A stretch of 64,000 nt of DNA from Mesorhizobium sp. GTDB taxonomy: Bacteria; Pseudomonadota; Alphaproteobacteria; Rhizobiales; Rhizobiaceae. Positions within the stretch are counted from its first letter, which is position 1. Each line of letters begins with the position of its first letter. Positions 19,105-28,888 of this stretch are shown here, piece after piece. The stretch is taken from assembly GCA_004020315.1 (NCBI GenBank), contig SAQG01000005.1, positions 145,267 to 209,266 on the forward strand. Direction: 5' to 3'. The translations under genes and the position numbers were made by a program. Below the pieces are notes generated by a model that ran no database searches, was not told the origin of the DNA, and was given only the letters and a program-made list of their open reading frames with translations.

Positions 19105-19814
19105 CAGGCCGGCACCTTGCCGGGCCTTGGAGCAGGTTCCGGCGTGTCCTCGATCCGGCCCGACCGCATCGACACCTGCCGGGAGCAGCGTGCGGCGAGC
19201 GCCGGATCGTGGGTGACCAGCACCAGCGTCATGCCGCGCTCGGCCGCCTTGGCGAACAGAAGATCGGCGACCTGCCGTCCCGTTGTCTGGTCGAGATTGC
19301 CGGTCGGCTCGTCGGCGATCAGGATGCGCGGCGAAGGCGCCAGCGCCCGGGCGATCGCCACACGCTGCTGTTCGCCGCCGGACAGTTCGCCGGGATAGTG
19401 GGTGACGCGGTCGCTCAGGCCCACTGCCTCCAGCTCCCGCGCCGCCACCCCGAACGGATCGGCATGGCCGGCAAGTTCCAGCGGCACTGCGACATTTTCG
19501 AGCGCGGTCATGTTGGGAATGAGATGAAAGGACTGGAAGACGATGCCAATGTTTCGCCCGCGAAACGATGCGATCTGATCTTCGCTCTTGCCGTTCAGCA
19601 ATTCGCCGGCAATTCGTACCGCGCCCGAATCGACCCGTTCCAAACCTGCCAAAACCATCAGCAGCGTCGATTTTCCCGAGCCCGACGGCCCGACGATGCC
19701 GGTCGCCTCGCCATCGGCCACATCGAGGCTGACACCTTTCAGAACATGGACGGAAGACGCTCCTTCGCCGAGCGTCAGCGATACGTCTTTCAGCGCGATG
19801 ACGGCTTCTGTCAA
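19104..19814 (-). CDS. ybbA: ABC transporter ATP-binding protein, YbbA/LolD type
   Basis: A 236-residue ABC ATPase. Walker A GPSGSGKST, signature LSGGEQQRVAIARALA, Walker B ILIADEPTGNLD, and the H-loop VLVTHD are intact. This sequence type (MacB/LolD/YbbA) pairs with FtsX-like permeases, and the permease gene follows with its start touching this stop. It is divergent from the esterase gene, the same arrangement as ybbA-tesA in E. coli. Confidence 0.92.
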   Translation of the reverse strand: MTEAVIALKDVSLTLGEGASSVHVLKGVSLDVADGEATGIVGPSGSGKSTLLMVLAGLERVDSGAVRIAGELLNGKSEDQIASFRGRNIGIVFQSFHLIPNMTALENVAVPLELAGHADPFGVAARELEAVGLSDRVTHYPGELSGGEQQRVAIARALAPSPRILIADEPTGNLDQTTGRQVADLLFAKAAERGMTLVLVTHDPALAARCSRQVSMRSGRIEDTPEPAPRPGKVPA

Positions 19815-19899
19815 AATAAAATCGTCCTATATGGGAGAGGGGAGGCTGGAATTCTGCCTGCCGCCAACAAAATGTCCTTCGTCATATGGGGCCTGCCGC

Positions 19900-20544
19900 A
19901 TGGCTTTCAAACACACACTTGCCGCAGTCTTCATCCTTTTTCTCGGAATTTGCGGCGCCATTTCGTCAGCGCGCGCCGAGCCCCTCAAGATCGTCGGTTT
20001 CGGCGACAGCCTGATGGCAGGCTTTGGCCTCGGACCGGATGAAGGCTTCACCCAGAAACTCGAGGCAGCGCTTCGCGCCAAGGGCCACGATGTGACCGTC
20101 GCCAATGCCGGCGTCTCCGGCGATACCTCGAGTGGCGGCCTGTCGCGGCTCGACTGGTCGGTGCCCGACGGCACGCAGCTTGTCATCCTAGAGCTCGGCG
20201 CCAACGACATGCTGCGCGGCGTTTCTCCCGCCATCACGCAAAAGAATCTGGACGCCATGCTGGCGAAGCTGAAGCAGCGCAAGATCGCCGTGCTGCTGGC
20301 CGGCATGCGCGCCGCACCCAATCTCGGCACCGACTACCAGAATGGCTTTGACGCGATCTTTGCGAAACTGGCGGAAAAGTACGGCGTCCCGCTCTACCCG
20401 TTCTTTCTCGACGGCGTCGCCGGCGACGCCGCCTTCCAGCTCGAGGACGGCCTGCACCCGAACGCGAAGGGCATCGACCGCATGGTCGAGCGCATACTGC
20501 CGGATGTCGAAAAAGCCATTGCCGAGGTTAAGGGCAACTCTTGA
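19900..20544 (+). CDS. tesA: Periplasmic SGNH arylesterase / lysophospholipase TesA-like
   Basis: A 214-residue exported SGNH hydrolase. A signal peptide (MAFKHTLAAVFILFLGICGAISSARA) precedes block I GFGDSLMAGFGL with the catalytic Ser, block II with Gly in NAGVSGDTSSGG, block III ELGANDMLRG with Asn, and the C-terminal DGLHPNAKG with the catalytic Asp and His. TesA-type enzymes hydrolyse thioesters, aryl esters and lysophospholipids in the periplasm. The upstream in-frame region is antisense to ybbA and is not part of the gene. Confidence 0.92.
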   Translation: MAFKHTLAAVFILFLGICGAISSARAEPLKIVGFGDSLMAGFGLGPDEGFTQKLEAALRAKGHDVTVANAGVSGDTSSGGLSRLDWSVPDGTQLVILELGANDMLRGVSPAITQKNLDAMLAKLKQRKIAVLLAGMRAAPNLGTDYQNGFDAIFAKLAEKYGVPLYPFFLDGVAGDAAFQLEDGLHPNAKGIDRMVERILPDVEKAIAEVKGNS

Positions 20545-20681
20545 AGGACTGGATTTGATGAGGCTACGCATTCCCCGGACGATTTGATTTAGACCAGGTG
20601 CGACCAACAAACCGCTTGCCCCGCTCGATTTTCGATGATTCGCTAGGGACAAGAGTTCGATTCGAGGACAGGAGGCTTACC

Positions 20682-21278
20682 ATGCCGCGTCTTTTCACCG
20701 CCCTCGAAATACCGCGTGACGCCGCCCTTTCGCTGTCCCTGCTCCGGGGCGGCCTGCCCGGAGCCCGCTGGATCGACGTCGAGAACTACCATTTGACGCT
20801 GCGCTTCATCGGCGATGTCGAGGGCCATGTCGCCGACGAGATCGCCAACGCGCTCGACCGGGTCCACCGCCCATCCTTCGCGCTGACACTGTCCGGCGTT
20901 GGCGCCTTCGGCCAGAAGAAACCGCATGCGGTGTGGGCCGGCGTCTCCGCCTCGCCCGATCTTTCGGCACTCCAAGCCGAAATCGAGCGCATCTGCCAGC
21001 GCCTCGGCATCCCCGCCGATCCGCGCAAGTTCATGCCGCATGTGACCTTGGCGCGCTTACGCAATTCGAGCCCGCTCGATGTGGCCCAGTATCTGTCGGC
21101 ACGCGGCAACTTTTCGACGCTGCCCTTCCGTGTCGGCCGCTTCGTCCTGATGTCGTCGCGCGATTCGGTCGGCGGCGGACCCTACATCGTCGAGGAGGCC
21201 TGGCCGCTGTCGGGCGCCGACAGCCGTGCCTCGAGCCGCGTCGCCAGCGCCTCCGACGCTTCGCGGATCATGCGGTAG
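20682..21278 (+). CDS. thpR: RNA 2',3'-cyclic phosphodiesterase ThpR
   Basis: A 198-residue member of the 2H phosphoesterase family. The two catalytic H-x-T motifs are YHLTLRFIG and HVTLARLR. ThpR hydrolyses 2',3'-cyclic phosphate ends of RNA. The start at 20682 is preceded by a near-perfect AGGAGG. Its last 97 bases overlap the 3' end of the convergent phosphatase gene, so the two reading frames constrain each other. Confidence 0.9.
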   Translation: MPRLFTALEIPRDAALSLSLLRGGLPGARWIDVENYHLTLRFIGDVEGHVADEIANALDRVHRPSFALTLSGVGAFGQKKPHAVWAGVSASPDLSALQAEIERICQRLGIPADPRKFMPHVTLARLRNSSPLDVAQYLSARGNFSTLPFRVGRFVLMSSRDSVGGGPYIVEEAWPLSGADSRASSRVASASDASRIMR

Positions 21279-21700
21279 ACCGAGGCAAACGCCTCCGGCC
21301 CCTCGTGAAAGGGATCCGGCACGTCGCTCACCCTTCCCTCCGCGAACTCCAGGAACAGATGGACACGGTCGCGCATGGCGGCAGGCACCAGCGCTTTCAG
21401 ATCCCGGAGATTCGATCGGTCCATGGCGAGAATGAGGTCGAAACGCGCAAAATCGTCCGGCGTCAGCTTGCGCGCCCGCTGTCTGGAAATATCGATGCCG
21501 TGCCGCTCTGCGATCGACATCGAGCGCGGGTCGGGTGCCGAACCGGCTTCCCAGTCGCTGGTTCCGGCCGAATCAAGCATGATATCCCGATCGAGACCGC
21601 GCTCCGCCAGGACGGCGCGCAATACGCCCTCGGCCAGTGGCGAGCGGCAGATATTGCCGAGACAGACGAAAAGAATGGATTTTATCGGCTTTGCGCTCAT
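21182..21700 (-). CDS. Low-molecular-weight protein tyrosine phosphatase
   Basis: A 172-residue phosphatase. The catalytic P-loop CLGNICRSPLAEG lies at the N-terminus, and the general acid is in DVPDPFHEG near the C-terminus. Family members dephosphorylate tyrosine kinases of polysaccharide export or arsenate-like substrates; no such partner is nearby. The start MSAKPIKSILFVC at 21700 is chosen because upstream in-frame sequence has no family similarity. The C-terminus overlaps thpR by 97 bases in convergent orientation. Confidence 0.92.
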   Translation of the reverse strand: MSAKPIKSILFVCLGNICRSPLAEGVLRAVLAERGLDRDIMLDSAGTSDWEAGSAPDPRSMSIAERHGIDISRQRARKLTPDDFARFDLILAMDRSNLRDLKALVPAAMRDRVHLFLEFAEGRVSDVPDPFHEGPEAFASVYRMIREASEALATRLEARLSAPDSGQASSTM

Positions 21701-21752
21701 CGATCCGGCACTATGCTGAAGACTGCGAATCCAGATAGCACGGGAAACGAGC

Positions 21753-22049
21753 ATGGCGAGAGAGAAACTGGGCATGGAGGCCGTCGCCGAGGCGTTGGCC
21801 GGGCTCGACGGCTGGTCGCTGGCCAAGGATGGCGGTTCGATCGCGCGCAGCTTCACCTTCAGGAATTTTTCCGAAGCCTTCGCCTTCATGACCCGCGTCG
21901 CGCTGGCGGCGGAGAAGATGGACCATCACCCCGACTGGTCGAATGTTTACAAGACCGTGAACGTGACGCTGAACACCCATGATGCCGGCGGCCTGACGGC
22001 GCTCGATTTCGAGCTGGCCAGGAAGATGAACCGCTATTTCGACGGCTGA
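21753..22049 (+). CDS. phhB: 4a-hydroxytetrahydrobiopterin dehydratase (PCD/DCoH)
   Basis: A 98-residue pterin-4a-carbinolamine dehydratase that recycles the pterin cofactor of aromatic amino acid hydroxylases. The family core [44 protein letters not shown] contains the active-site histidines in DHHPDW. In bacteria without phenylalanine hydroxylase the enzyme may serve molybdopterin or folate metabolism; the hydroxylase is not in this window. Confidence 0.93.
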   Translation: MAREKLGMEAVAEALAGLDGWSLAKDGGSIARSFTFRNFSEAFAFMTRVALAAEKMDHHPDWSNVYKTVNVTLNTHDAGGLTALDFELARKMNRYFDG

Positions 22050-22053
22050 GCCA

Positions 22054-22126
22054 ATGCATGTCGCCCAAAACCTGCCCTTAGGCTTGACCGGAGGGTGCGG
22101 GGCGGTTTTGGGATAACGACAGGCAT
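22054..22126 (+). repeat. GCATGTCG palindromic repeat, copy 1
   Basis: Begins ATGCATGTCGCCCAAAAC and ends GGTTTTGGGATAACGACAGGCAT. The ends pair with each other around a G/C-rich centre. The reverse complement closely matches the element at 37902-37971. It follows the dehydratase gene. Confidence 0.7.
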
Positions 22127-22222
22127 GGCAAGACAGCATCTTGCAGCGCGGTTCGGGTTTCACCACATTTCCTTTCGCGGTGGCGCGTGGAACAACATTC
22201 GCAGCCTCGTGAGGAGAGACTG

Positions 22223-22585
22223 ATGGCGCAAAAATCAGGTTTTGATTTCTTCGGCTTTAGCGGCAAGCCGGGCGACGAGAGCGAAGTGCGCGAGAAATTC
22301 TGGCGCACGGCCAAGAGGGCTGCCCGGCAGATCCCGTTCATGGAAGAGCTGGTCGCTGCCTATTACTGCGCCATGGACAAGAACACGCCGCTGCGCGCCA
22401 AAGGCATCCTGGTGGCGGCGCTCGGCTATTTCGTGCTGCCGACGGACGTCATCCCCGATTTCGTCTTCGGACTGGGCTTTACCGACGACATCGCGGTGCT
22501 GACCGCCGCGATCACCACCGTCAAAGCCCATATCACCCCCGCGCATCGGCTCGCTGCCAAGCAGGCGATTGCCGACAACAGCTGA
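22223..22585 (+). CDS. YkvA family (DUF1232) protein
   Basis: A 120-residue protein with the DUF1232 motif, here GILVAALGYFVLPTDVIPDFVFGLGFTDDIAVL. In this family the Y-x-x-x-P-x-D-x-I-P-D segment forms a short membrane-associated hairpin. Function is unknown. The start ATG at 22223 follows GAGGAGAGACTG, a good ribosome site. Confidence 0.88.
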   Translation: MAQKSGFDFFGFSGKPGDESEVREKFWRTAKRAARQIPFMEELVAAYYCAMDKNTPLRAKGILVAALGYFVLPTDVIPDFVFGLGFTDDIAVLTAAITTVKAHITPAHRLAAKQAIADNS

Positions 22586-22820
22586 GCCGGCGATAAGGCA
22601 GAAAAGTCAAACTCTTGCCGCTTTCGTGGCCTCCAAGTCGCGAAAGGGACGTTGCAACTGCCGCCTTTCGGGCGACGGGCGCAAGGATGGCGGCGGTTTC
22701 CTGGGGTGGATCTCCTTTTCCCAAAGGAAATTCACCGTTTGGTAACCCAGATTAAATCAAAATGAAGCGACGGGCAGGACGCCGAGCCGGCCTGCCTCCG
22801 CACCATATATGGGAAAAGCG

Positions 22821-23324
22821 ATGCGCGGATTGATTGCTACAATTTCGAGCCTGGCACTGGTGGCCATGACAGCGCCGGCTCTGGCGCAGTCGGCGACCAA
22901 GATCGGCCAGCACAATGCCTGGGGCACCTACAGCTATCAGGCGTCGGGCGGCAAGGTTTGCTATGTGTTGACCGTGCCGACCGACAAGCAGCCGCCGACG
23001 CTTGACCATGGCGACATGTTCTTCTTCGTCAGCCAGCGGCCGGGACAGCAGGTGTCCTATGAGCCGCAATTCATCGCCGGCTACAATTTCCAGGAAAACT
23101 CCAAGGCCACCGTCACCATCGACGGCAAGAGCTTTTCGATGTTCACCCGCGGCAAATCGGCCTGGGTCGAGAACGCCGCCGAGGAGCCGGTGCTGATCGC
23201 TGCGATGAAATCCGGCAGCGACATGAAGGTGCAGGCGAAATCCGGCCGCGGCAACACCACCACCTATGTCTTTTCGCTGAAAGGCATTTCGGCGGCGTTG
23301 TCGTCCATCGCCAAGTGCAAATAG
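22821..23324 (+). CDS. Invasion-associated locus B (IalB) family protein
   Basis: A 167-residue exported protein of the IalB family, named from Bartonella where IalB aids erythrocyte invasion; in free-living rhizobia the role is undefined. A signal peptide ([23 protein letters not shown]) precedes the beta-rich domain with AWGTYSYQ and [11 protein letters not shown], and it ends in IAKCK, giving a likely disulfide between the two Cys. The start at 22821 has GGGAA upstream, whereas the in-frame ATG at 22809 has none. Confidence 0.85.
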   Translation: MRGLIATISSLALVAMTAPALAQSATKIGQHNAWGTYSYQASGGKVCYVLTVPTDKQPPTLDHGDMFFFVSQRPGQQVSYEPQFIAGYNFQENSKATVTIDGKSFSMFTRGKSAWVENAAEEPVLIAAMKSGSDMKVQAKSGRGNTTTYVFSLKGISAALSSIAKCK

Positions 23325-23352
23325 CCATAGGCGAAGCGGAGTTTCAGTAAGG

Positions 23353-23384
23353 GCCCGGGCCGCAAGCCCGGCTTTCTGCTTTTT
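23353..23384 (+). terminator. Terminator after the IalB-like gene
   Basis: CCGGGC and GCCCGG pair around CGCAA, followed by CTTTCTGCTTTTT. It lies about 30 bases after the stop codon. Confidence 0.75.
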
Positions 23385-23523
23385 AAACGCCGCCGGCCGG
23401 CACATAGCGGCGAGTCTTGCACCGCCGCCACCCATGACTTCGCTCTCAACCTGTGCTATGCGCCGCGCTTCATTTCGGGCACGATGCTGTAATCGGCCGC
23501 AAATCGCTTATATTGGCGCAACA

Positions 23524-24759
23524 ATGACCCTTTCATTCGATCTTACCGCCGAAGGCGCCCGTGACGCGTTGCGCGCCCGCGCCACGCCGGCCGAAAAACC
23601 GTCGCTGATCGGCCTGACCCGGGCCGAGCTTGGCGCTGCCCTCGTTGCGTCAGGCATTGTGCCGGAGCGCCAGGCCAAGATGCGCGCCCAGCAGCTCTGG
23701 CACTGGATGTATGTGCGCGGCGTCTCCGACTTTGCCGGCATGTTCAACATCTCCAAGGATTTGCGCGCCGAGCTCGACAAGCATTTCACTGTCGCCAGGC
23801 CCGACATCGTCGAGGAGCAGATTTCCTCAGACGGCACGCGCAAATGGCTGTTTCGGTTTCCGCCGCGCGGCGCCGGCCGGCCGGTCGAGATCGAGACCGT
23901 CTACATTCCCGAAGAGGGCCGCGGCACGCTCTGCATCTCCTCGCAGGTCGGCTGCACACTGACCTGCTCCTTCTGCCACACCGGTACGCAGAAGCTGGTG
24001 CGCAATCTGACATCAGAGGAAATCCTCGCTCAGCTTCTGACCGCGCGCGACCGGCTCGGCGATTTCCCCGACCGCGACACGCCCGATGGCGCCATCGTGC
24101 CGGCCGAGGGCCGGAAAGTGTCCAACGTCGTTATGATGGGCATGGGCGAGCCGCTCTACAATTTCGAGGCGGTGAAGAAGGCGCTGCTGATCGCGTCCGA
24201 CGGCGACGGGCTTTCCCTGTCGAAAAGACGCATCACGCTGTCGACCTCCGGCGTCGTCCCGGAGATCTTCCGCACCGGCGAGGAGATCGGCGTCATGCTG
24301 GCGATCTCGCTGCACGCCACCAACGACGATCTGCGCGACCTTTTGGTGCCGATCAACAAGAAGTATCCGTTGAAAGAGCTGATCGCCGCCTGCCGCGCCT
24401 ATCCCGGCCTGTCGAATGCGCGGCGCATCACCTTCGAATACGTGATGCTGAAGGACGTCAACGATTCGATCGAGGACGCCAAGGGCCTGATCAAGCTGCT
24501 CAAGGGCATTCCGGCCAAGATCAATCTGATCCCGTTCAACCCGTGGCCTGGCACCAATTACCAGTGCTCGGACTGGGAGACGATCGAGAAATTCGCCGAC
24601 TACATCAACAATGCCGGTTATGCTTCGCCGATCCGCACGCCGCGCGGCCGCGATATCCTCGCCGCCTGCGGCCAGCTCAAGTCGGACTCGGAGCGCATGC
24701 GCAAGGTCGACCGGCTGGCGCTGGAAGCGATGATGATCGCGGGCCACGGCGAGGCGTGA
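23524..24759 (+). CDS. rlmN: 23S rRNA (adenine2503-C2)-methyltransferase RlmN
   Basis: Radical SAM dual-specificity methylase for A2503 of 23S rRNA and A37 of some tRNAs, 411 residues. The N-terminal helical domain ([17 protein letters not shown]) is followed by the cluster motif [12 protein letters not shown] and the segment [13 protein letters not shown]. The second catalytic cysteine lies in the C-terminal [12 protein letters not shown]. The start ATG at 23524 fits family length although the Shine-Dalgarno is weak. The stop overlaps the next gene's GTG. Confidence 0.95.
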   Translation: MTLSFDLTAEGARDALRARATPAEKPSLIGLTRAELGAALVASGIVPERQAKMRAQQLWHWMYVRGVSDFAGMFNISKDLRAELDKHFTVARPDIVEEQISSDGTRKWLFRFPPRGAGRPVEIETVYIPEEGRGTLCISSQVGCTLTCSFCHTGTQKLVRNLTSEEILAQLLTARDRLGDFPDRDTPDGAIVPAEGRKVSNVVMMGMGEPLYNFEAVKKALLIASDGDGLSLSKRRITLSTSGVVPEIFRTGEEIGVMLAISLHATNDDLRDLLVPINKKYPLKELIAACRAYPGLSNARRITFEYVMLKDVNDSIEDAKGLIKLLKGIPAKINLIPFNPWPGTNYQCSDWETIEKFADYINNAGYASPIRTPRGRDILAACGQLKSDSERMRKVDRLALEAMMIAGHGEA

Positions 24760-25247
24760 CCCGTCTCTTTGCCTACCTCATCCGCTTCGCCGTCATCCTG
24801 ATCGGCTATGTCGTCGCCTCGCTGGCAGCCAGCGCCTTCCTCAACATCATGTTTCTGGCGTCGTTGGGCTATACGCCGGAGCACGCGCACCCTGCGGCGA
24901 CTGCTTCGCTCTATTTTTCTATCCCCTTCGTTGCGCTGTTCGTCGCCTATTTCGCCTTCATGCCGGCCGCCATCGCCATCCTCGCCTCGGAAATCCTGGG
25001 ACGGCGCGACTGGCTGTTCTATGCGCTGGCGGGCGCGGTGGTCGCGGCGGTCTTCCTCGGCTTCGCCTACCAGACCGCCGATGCCAATTTCGAGATCACC
25101 GATCCGCGCGTCGCCGCTGCCGTGATCGGCTGCGGCATGACCGGTGGCATTTTCTACTGGCTGAGCGCCGGGCGCTCGGCGGGAAGCTGGCGGCAAGCCG
25201 GAAAGTCCGGGAATGCGCCTATTTCGCCTGGGCGGTCAGGATCTTGA
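24756..25247 (+). CDS. Hypothetical four-helix membrane protein
   Basis: A 163-residue hydrophobic protein with four predicted helices (starting [29 protein letters not shown]). I do not recognise a named domain. It starts with GTG overlapping the rlmN stop as GTGA, so it is likely translated by coupling to rlmN. Its 3' end overlaps the convergent LysE gene by 29 bases. Similar small membrane proteins after rlmN occur in related rhizobia as far as I recall. Confidence 0.75.
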   Translation: MTRLFAYLIRFAVILIGYVVASLAASAFLNIMFLASLGYTPEHAHPAATASLYFSIPFVALFVAYFAFMPAAIAILASEILGRRDWLFYALAGAVVAAVFLGFAYQTADANFEITDPRVAAAVIGCGMTGGIFYWLSAGRSAGSWRQAGKSGNAPISPGRSGS

Positions 25248-25860
25248 GCGCGAAGGCCGAAAACACCCCGGCGAACAGATAGTCGACGACGCGCGTCACC
25301 CGCGGGCTGGTCTTCATCGCCGCCGAGAATTTTTCTGCTGCAAAGACCATCGGCGCTGTTACCGGGATCGACAAAACGACGAACATCGCGCCGAGGAAGA
25401 ACAGTTTTCCGGGCGCGTTCGGATCATGCGCCGAGACGAACTGCGGCAGGAAGGTCATGAAGAACAGGATGATCTTCGGGTTGAGCAGATTGACGCCGAG
25501 CCCCGCCGCCCAGGCGCGGAACAGCGAAATCTCAGGCCCGCTCTTCTTCTCGGGTGAAAAGGCCGATCCCCTGGTGATCGCCTGCCAGGCCAGGAAGACG
25601 AGATAGCCGGCGCCGAAAATCTTCAGGGCCAGGAAGGACATCGGCGAGGCGACGATCAGCGCCGAGATGCCGACCACCACCAACGTGGTGTGGATCAGCG
25701 TGCCGCACAGCGCGCCGGCCATCGAGGCAAAGCCGGTGGCGCGGCCATGGCTCAGCGTGCGCGACACGAACAGCGTCATGTCAGGCCCGGGCGTGATCGC
25801 CAGGATCACGGTGGCGATGGCGAACTGGATCAGCGTGGTGGTGTCTGGAATGAAGGACAT
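25219..25860 (-). CDS. LysE family amino acid exporter
   Basis: A 213-residue six-helix translocator of the LysE/RhtB family, exporting amino acids or derivatives. The N-terminal ATVILAITPGPDMTLFVSRTLSHGRATG carries the family's PGPD motif, and the middle AWAAGLGVNLLNPKIILFFMTFLPQF the NPK motif. The start at 25860 gives the family-length protein; in-frame upstream sequence is unrelated. The substrate cannot be assigned from sequence. Confidence 0.9.
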   Translation of the reverse strand: MSFIPDTTTLIQFAIATVILAITPGPDMTLFVSRTLSHGRATGFASMAGALCGTLIHTTLVVVGISALIVASPMSFLALKIFGAGYLVFLAWQAITRGSAFSPEKKSGPEISLFRAWAAGLGVNLLNPKIILFFMTFLPQFVSAHDPNAPGKLFFLGAMFVVLSIPVTAPMVFAAEKFSAAMKTSPRVTRVVDYLFAGVFSAFALKILTAQAK

Positions 25861-26054
25861 CGGTGGGCCCTGGATAAAGAAAGCGCAGCCTATACCGCAA
25901 GCGTCTTCTCGGCACCAGCGACTGGCCGGCACAACGGCTGATCCAGTATGCCAGCAGCGACCGGGGAACCGTTCGTCTCTTGCGCAGCCCGGAAAGCCCG
26001 TGATACTCGCCCGGCGAGAACCCTTGTCGCGGAACCGCCAATATGTCCCCCAGC

Positions 26055-27278
26055 ATGTCAAAAGCAAAAGCCGTCAAGAAGGTCGTGCTCGCCTATTCCG
26101 GCGGCCTCGACACTTCCATCATCCTGAAATGGCTGCAGACCGAGCTCGGGGCCGAGGTGGTGACCTTCACCGCCGATCTCGGCCAGGGCGGCGAGCTGGA
26201 GCCGGCGCGCCGCAAGGCCGAGATGATGGGCATCAAGGACATCCGGATCGTGGATGTGCGCGAGGAGTTCGTTTCCGACTTCGTCTTCCCGATGTTTCGC
26301 GCCAACGCCGTCTATGAAGGCACCTATTTGCTCGGCACCTCGATCGCCCGGCCGCTGATCTCGAAGCACCTCGTCGAGATCGCAAAAGAAACCGGCGCCA
26401 ACGCGATTGCCCACGGCGCCACAGGCAAGGGCAATGACCAGGTCCGTTTCGAGCTCTCGGCCTATGCGCTCAACCCCGACATCAAGGTCATCGCGCCATG
26501 GCGCGATTGGTCGTTCAAGTCGCGCACCGACCTGATCAACTTCGCCGAGCAGCACCAGATTCCGGTACCGAGGGACAAGAAGGGCGAAGCGCCGTTTTCG
26601 GTCGACGCCAACCTTCTGCACTCGTCTTCCGAAGGCAAGGTGCTGGAAGATCCGTGGAGCGAGCCGCCGGAATTCGTCCACCAGCGCACCATCTCGCCGA
26701 TGGACGCGCCGGACAAGGTCACCGAGATTGAAATAGAATTCCTGAAAGGCGATCCGATCGCGCTCAATGGCAAGAAGCTGTCGTCCGCGACGATGCTGGC
26801 CGCTCTCAACGATCTCGGCCGCGACAACGGCATCGGCCGGCTCGACCTGGTCGAGAACCGTTTCGTCGGCATGAAATCGCGCGGCGTCTACGAAACGCCC
26901 GGCGGCACCATCCTGATATCAGCCCACCGGGCGATCGAATCGATCACGCTCGACCGCGGTGCCGGCCACCTCAAGGACGAGTTCATGCCGCGCTACGCCG
27001 AGCTGATCTACAACGGCTTTTGGTTCGCGCCCGAGCGGCTGATGCTGCAGGCGATGATCGACAAGAGTCAGGAAGATGTCGAAGGCACGGTGCGGCTGAA
27101 GCTCTATAAGGGCAACGTCATCGTCACCGGCCGCAAGTCGAAGAAGACGCTCTATTCCGACGCGCTGGTCACCTTCGAGGACGACCGTGGCGCCTACGAC
27201 CAGAAGGACGCCGAAGGCTTCATCCGCCTCAATGCGCTGAGGCTGCGAACGTTGGCGGCGCGCAATCGTAAAAGCTAA
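26055..27278 (+). CDS. argG: Argininosuccinate synthase
   Basis: Ligates citrulline and aspartate with ATP in arginine synthesis, 407 residues. The PP-loop [17 protein letters not shown] is at the N-terminus. [13 protein letters not shown] and the substrate-binding [23 protein letters not shown] follow. An in-frame ATG four codons upstream (26043) is an alternative start; neither has a strong ribosome site, and the family usually begins close to the PP-loop. A terminator follows. Confidence 0.96.
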   Translation: MSKAKAVKKVVLAYSGGLDTSIILKWLQTELGAEVVTFTADLGQGGELEPARRKAEMMGIKDIRIVDVREEFVSDFVFPMFRANAVYEGTYLLGTSIARPLISKHLVEIAKETGANAIAHGATGKGNDQVRFELSAYALNPDIKVIAPWRDWSFKSRTDLINFAEQHQIPVPRDKKGEAPFSVDANLLHSSSEGKVLEDPWSEPPEFVHQRTISPMDAPDKVTEIEIEFLKGDPIALNGKKLSSATMLAALNDLGRDNGIGRLDLVENRFVGMKSRGVYETPGGTILISAHRAIESITLDRGAGHLKDEFMPRYAELIYNGFWFAPERLMLQAMIDKSQEDVEGTVRLKLYKGNVIVTGRKSKKTLYSDALVTFEDDRGAYDQKDAEGFIRLNALRLRTLAARNRKS

Positions 27279-27294
27279 CCAGCATATGGGATGT

Positions 27295-27323
27295 AGAACC
27301 CGGCGAAGGCCGGGTTCTTTATT
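27295..27323 (+). terminator. Rho-independent terminator of argG
   Basis: GAACCCGGC and GCCGGGTTC pair around GAAG, followed by TTTATTT, 16 bases after the stop codon. Confidence 0.88.
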
Positions 27324-27411
27324 TGGCTTATCCAATATACCAACACCAAAAGACTGAACCAGACGCTTTCTCGCTTGACCTTTTGGCAAACTTATCCAAC
27401 TGCTTTTCGCA

Positions 27412-27738
27412 ATGGGCGGGGAATTTGCTGTGAGATTGGGATCTTTGATTTTGCCTGCAATGGTCGGCGCGTTGGCAGGCTGCCAGACCGGACAAGACGT
27501 TGTGAAGCAGGATCCCAAAGCAGCATTCGACCGATGCATCGCGCAGGTCGCCACGTGGAGCATTACCGCCAAACATGAAGCCACCGCTTTCATGGGTGTT
27601 TCCGAAGGGCGCATGCCGACTGTTTTCTGTCGGCGCCTGGTCGACGCGATGCTCAGCGGCCGAATTACTTTATCCGACATAAATAACCTCAAGCTCAACC
27701 AATCCACCGACGTCTGGAAGGTCATCAAGGGCAAGTGA
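27412..27738 (+). CDS. Small putative lipoprotein
   Basis: A 108-residue protein with a short hydrophobic start ending in a lipobox-like VGALAGC, so probable lipidation at that Cys. The rest has no recognised domain. A GTG at 27430 (MRLGSLILPAMVGALAGC) would give a more typical signal peptide and has GGGG eight bases upstream; the ATG at 27412 is kept as the outer limit. It is followed closely by another exported protein gene. Confidence 0.65.
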   Translation: MGGEFAVRLGSLILPAMVGALAGCQTGQDVVKQDPKAAFDRCIAQVATWSITAKHEATAFMGVSEGRMPTVFCRRLVDAMLSGRITLSDINNLKLNQSTDVWKVIKGK

Positions 27739-27744
27739 CAGGCG

Positions 27745-28275
27745 GTGGCTGTTTTGCGAATCGTCGCGCAAATTCCGCTGGTCCTTCTGATGGGCGCTGC
27801 GGTGGCCGGAGCCGAGGAATTCGATCCCGCCTGGTTCGACCTCGCTGCGCTGATCGAATGCAGGGCCGACGTGCCGGCCTATAATGGGTTGGCCTTCTGG
27901 CTGAGCGGTGAACCTGGCGCGCCCGCAAAACTTGGCTGGAAGGACGTTCCCGCCGGCAATCCGTTCCTCAGGCAATACGAGCTGCCGGCCACGGTCGGCG
28001 TCTTCGGGTATGAGACTTCATCCATCGTCTTTACCGCGACCGGGCCGATGGCGGTGCTTGACGGCGTTTCTGCACCGGACCTCGCCCGGGAGCTCGGCAT
28101 CGCGCCCGAAGTCGCGACGCCGGAAAAATTCCTCGGCGAAAAGATCGTCGTCGAAAGCAGCGAGGAAGCCGATGGCATGACATTTTCCACGCGCATTGCG
28201 CTCAATGTCTCGACCGTCGATTCACATCCCGGCAAGGTGCTTGCCGGCTGCTCCTACGCTCTCGATGTGAATTGA
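27745..28275 (+). CDS. Hypothetical exported protein
   Basis: A 176-residue protein with a cleavable-looking signal (LRIVAQIPLVLLMGAAVAGA) and a mature part beginning EEFDPAWFDLAALIECRAD. Two Cys (in IECRAD and AGCSYALD) could form a disulfide. No named family is recognised. It begins with GTG seven bases after the preceding lipoprotein gene, suggesting a two-gene transcript. Confidence 0.7.
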   Translation: MAVLRIVAQIPLVLLMGAAVAGAEEFDPAWFDLAALIECRADVPAYNGLAFWLSGEPGAPAKLGWKDVPAGNPFLRQYELPATVGVFGYETSSIVFTATGPMAVLDGVSAPDLARELGIAPEVATPEKFLGEKIVVESSEEADGMTFSTRIALNVSTVDSHPGKVLAGCSYALDVN

Positions 28276-28364
28276 GGCTCTGTTCGAGAAACACCTCCGC
28301 CTGGCCCATAGCCGGAAGGCACCTCTTCAGCTCAATATCGCCTAAGGAATATGCGAGGGAACCC

Positions 28365-28748
28365 ATGCGAAAACTGATCTCCACCGGCTCGCCCTTCGAG
28401 AAGGCCGCCGGTTACTCGCGCGCCGTGGTACAGGGCGACTGGTGTTTCGTTTCCGGAACGACGGGCTACGACTATGCGACCATGTCGATGCCGGACACGG
28501 TCGAGGCGCAGACGCGCAATTGCCTGGCGACGATCGCCAAGGCGCTGCAGGACGGCGGCTTCGAGATGACCGATGTGGTGCGGGCGCATTACTACATCAC
28601 CGACGCGGCTTTCGTCGACATCGTCTTCCCGATCCTGGGCGAGACCTTTGGCGGCATCAGGCCGGCGGCGACGATGATCGTCTGCCAGCTCAACAAGCCG
28701 GAAATGAAGATCGAGATCGAAGTGACGGCACTCAGGCGCGCGGCCTGA
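28365..28748 (+). CDS. RidA/YjgF-type enamine deaminase family protein
   Basis: A 127-residue protein of the YjgF/YER057c/UK114 superfamily. RidA members hydrolyse reactive enamine/imine intermediates such as 2-aminoacrylate. Family pattern: VVQGDWCFVSGTTGYDY, QTRNCLATIAKALQDGGFEMTDVVRAHYYI, and a C-terminal IEIEVTALRR. The canonical RidA arginine that binds the carboxylate lies near the C-terminus (usually R105); here the loop reads GGIRPAATMIVCQLNKPEMKIEIE, so an R is present before PA. Start ATG follows GAGGGAA. Confidence 0.85.
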   Translation: MRKLISTGSPFEKAAGYSRAVVQGDWCFVSGTTGYDYATMSMPDTVEAQTRNCLATIAKALQDGGFEMTDVVRAHYYITDAAFVDIVFPILGETFGGIRPAATMIVCQLNKPEMKIEIEVTALRRAA

Positions 28749-28888
28749 GCGCGATTGCGGCGCAGAAGCTTGCGCGACGTCGGCGGGACAGAGAGGGATC
28801 GCCAAAGATGCCCTGAACCCGACGCTTGCGCGCCAGCCTCTTGGCGTTTAGCAATGCCGCGGCTCACGACACAGTTAGGACGGTTCTG

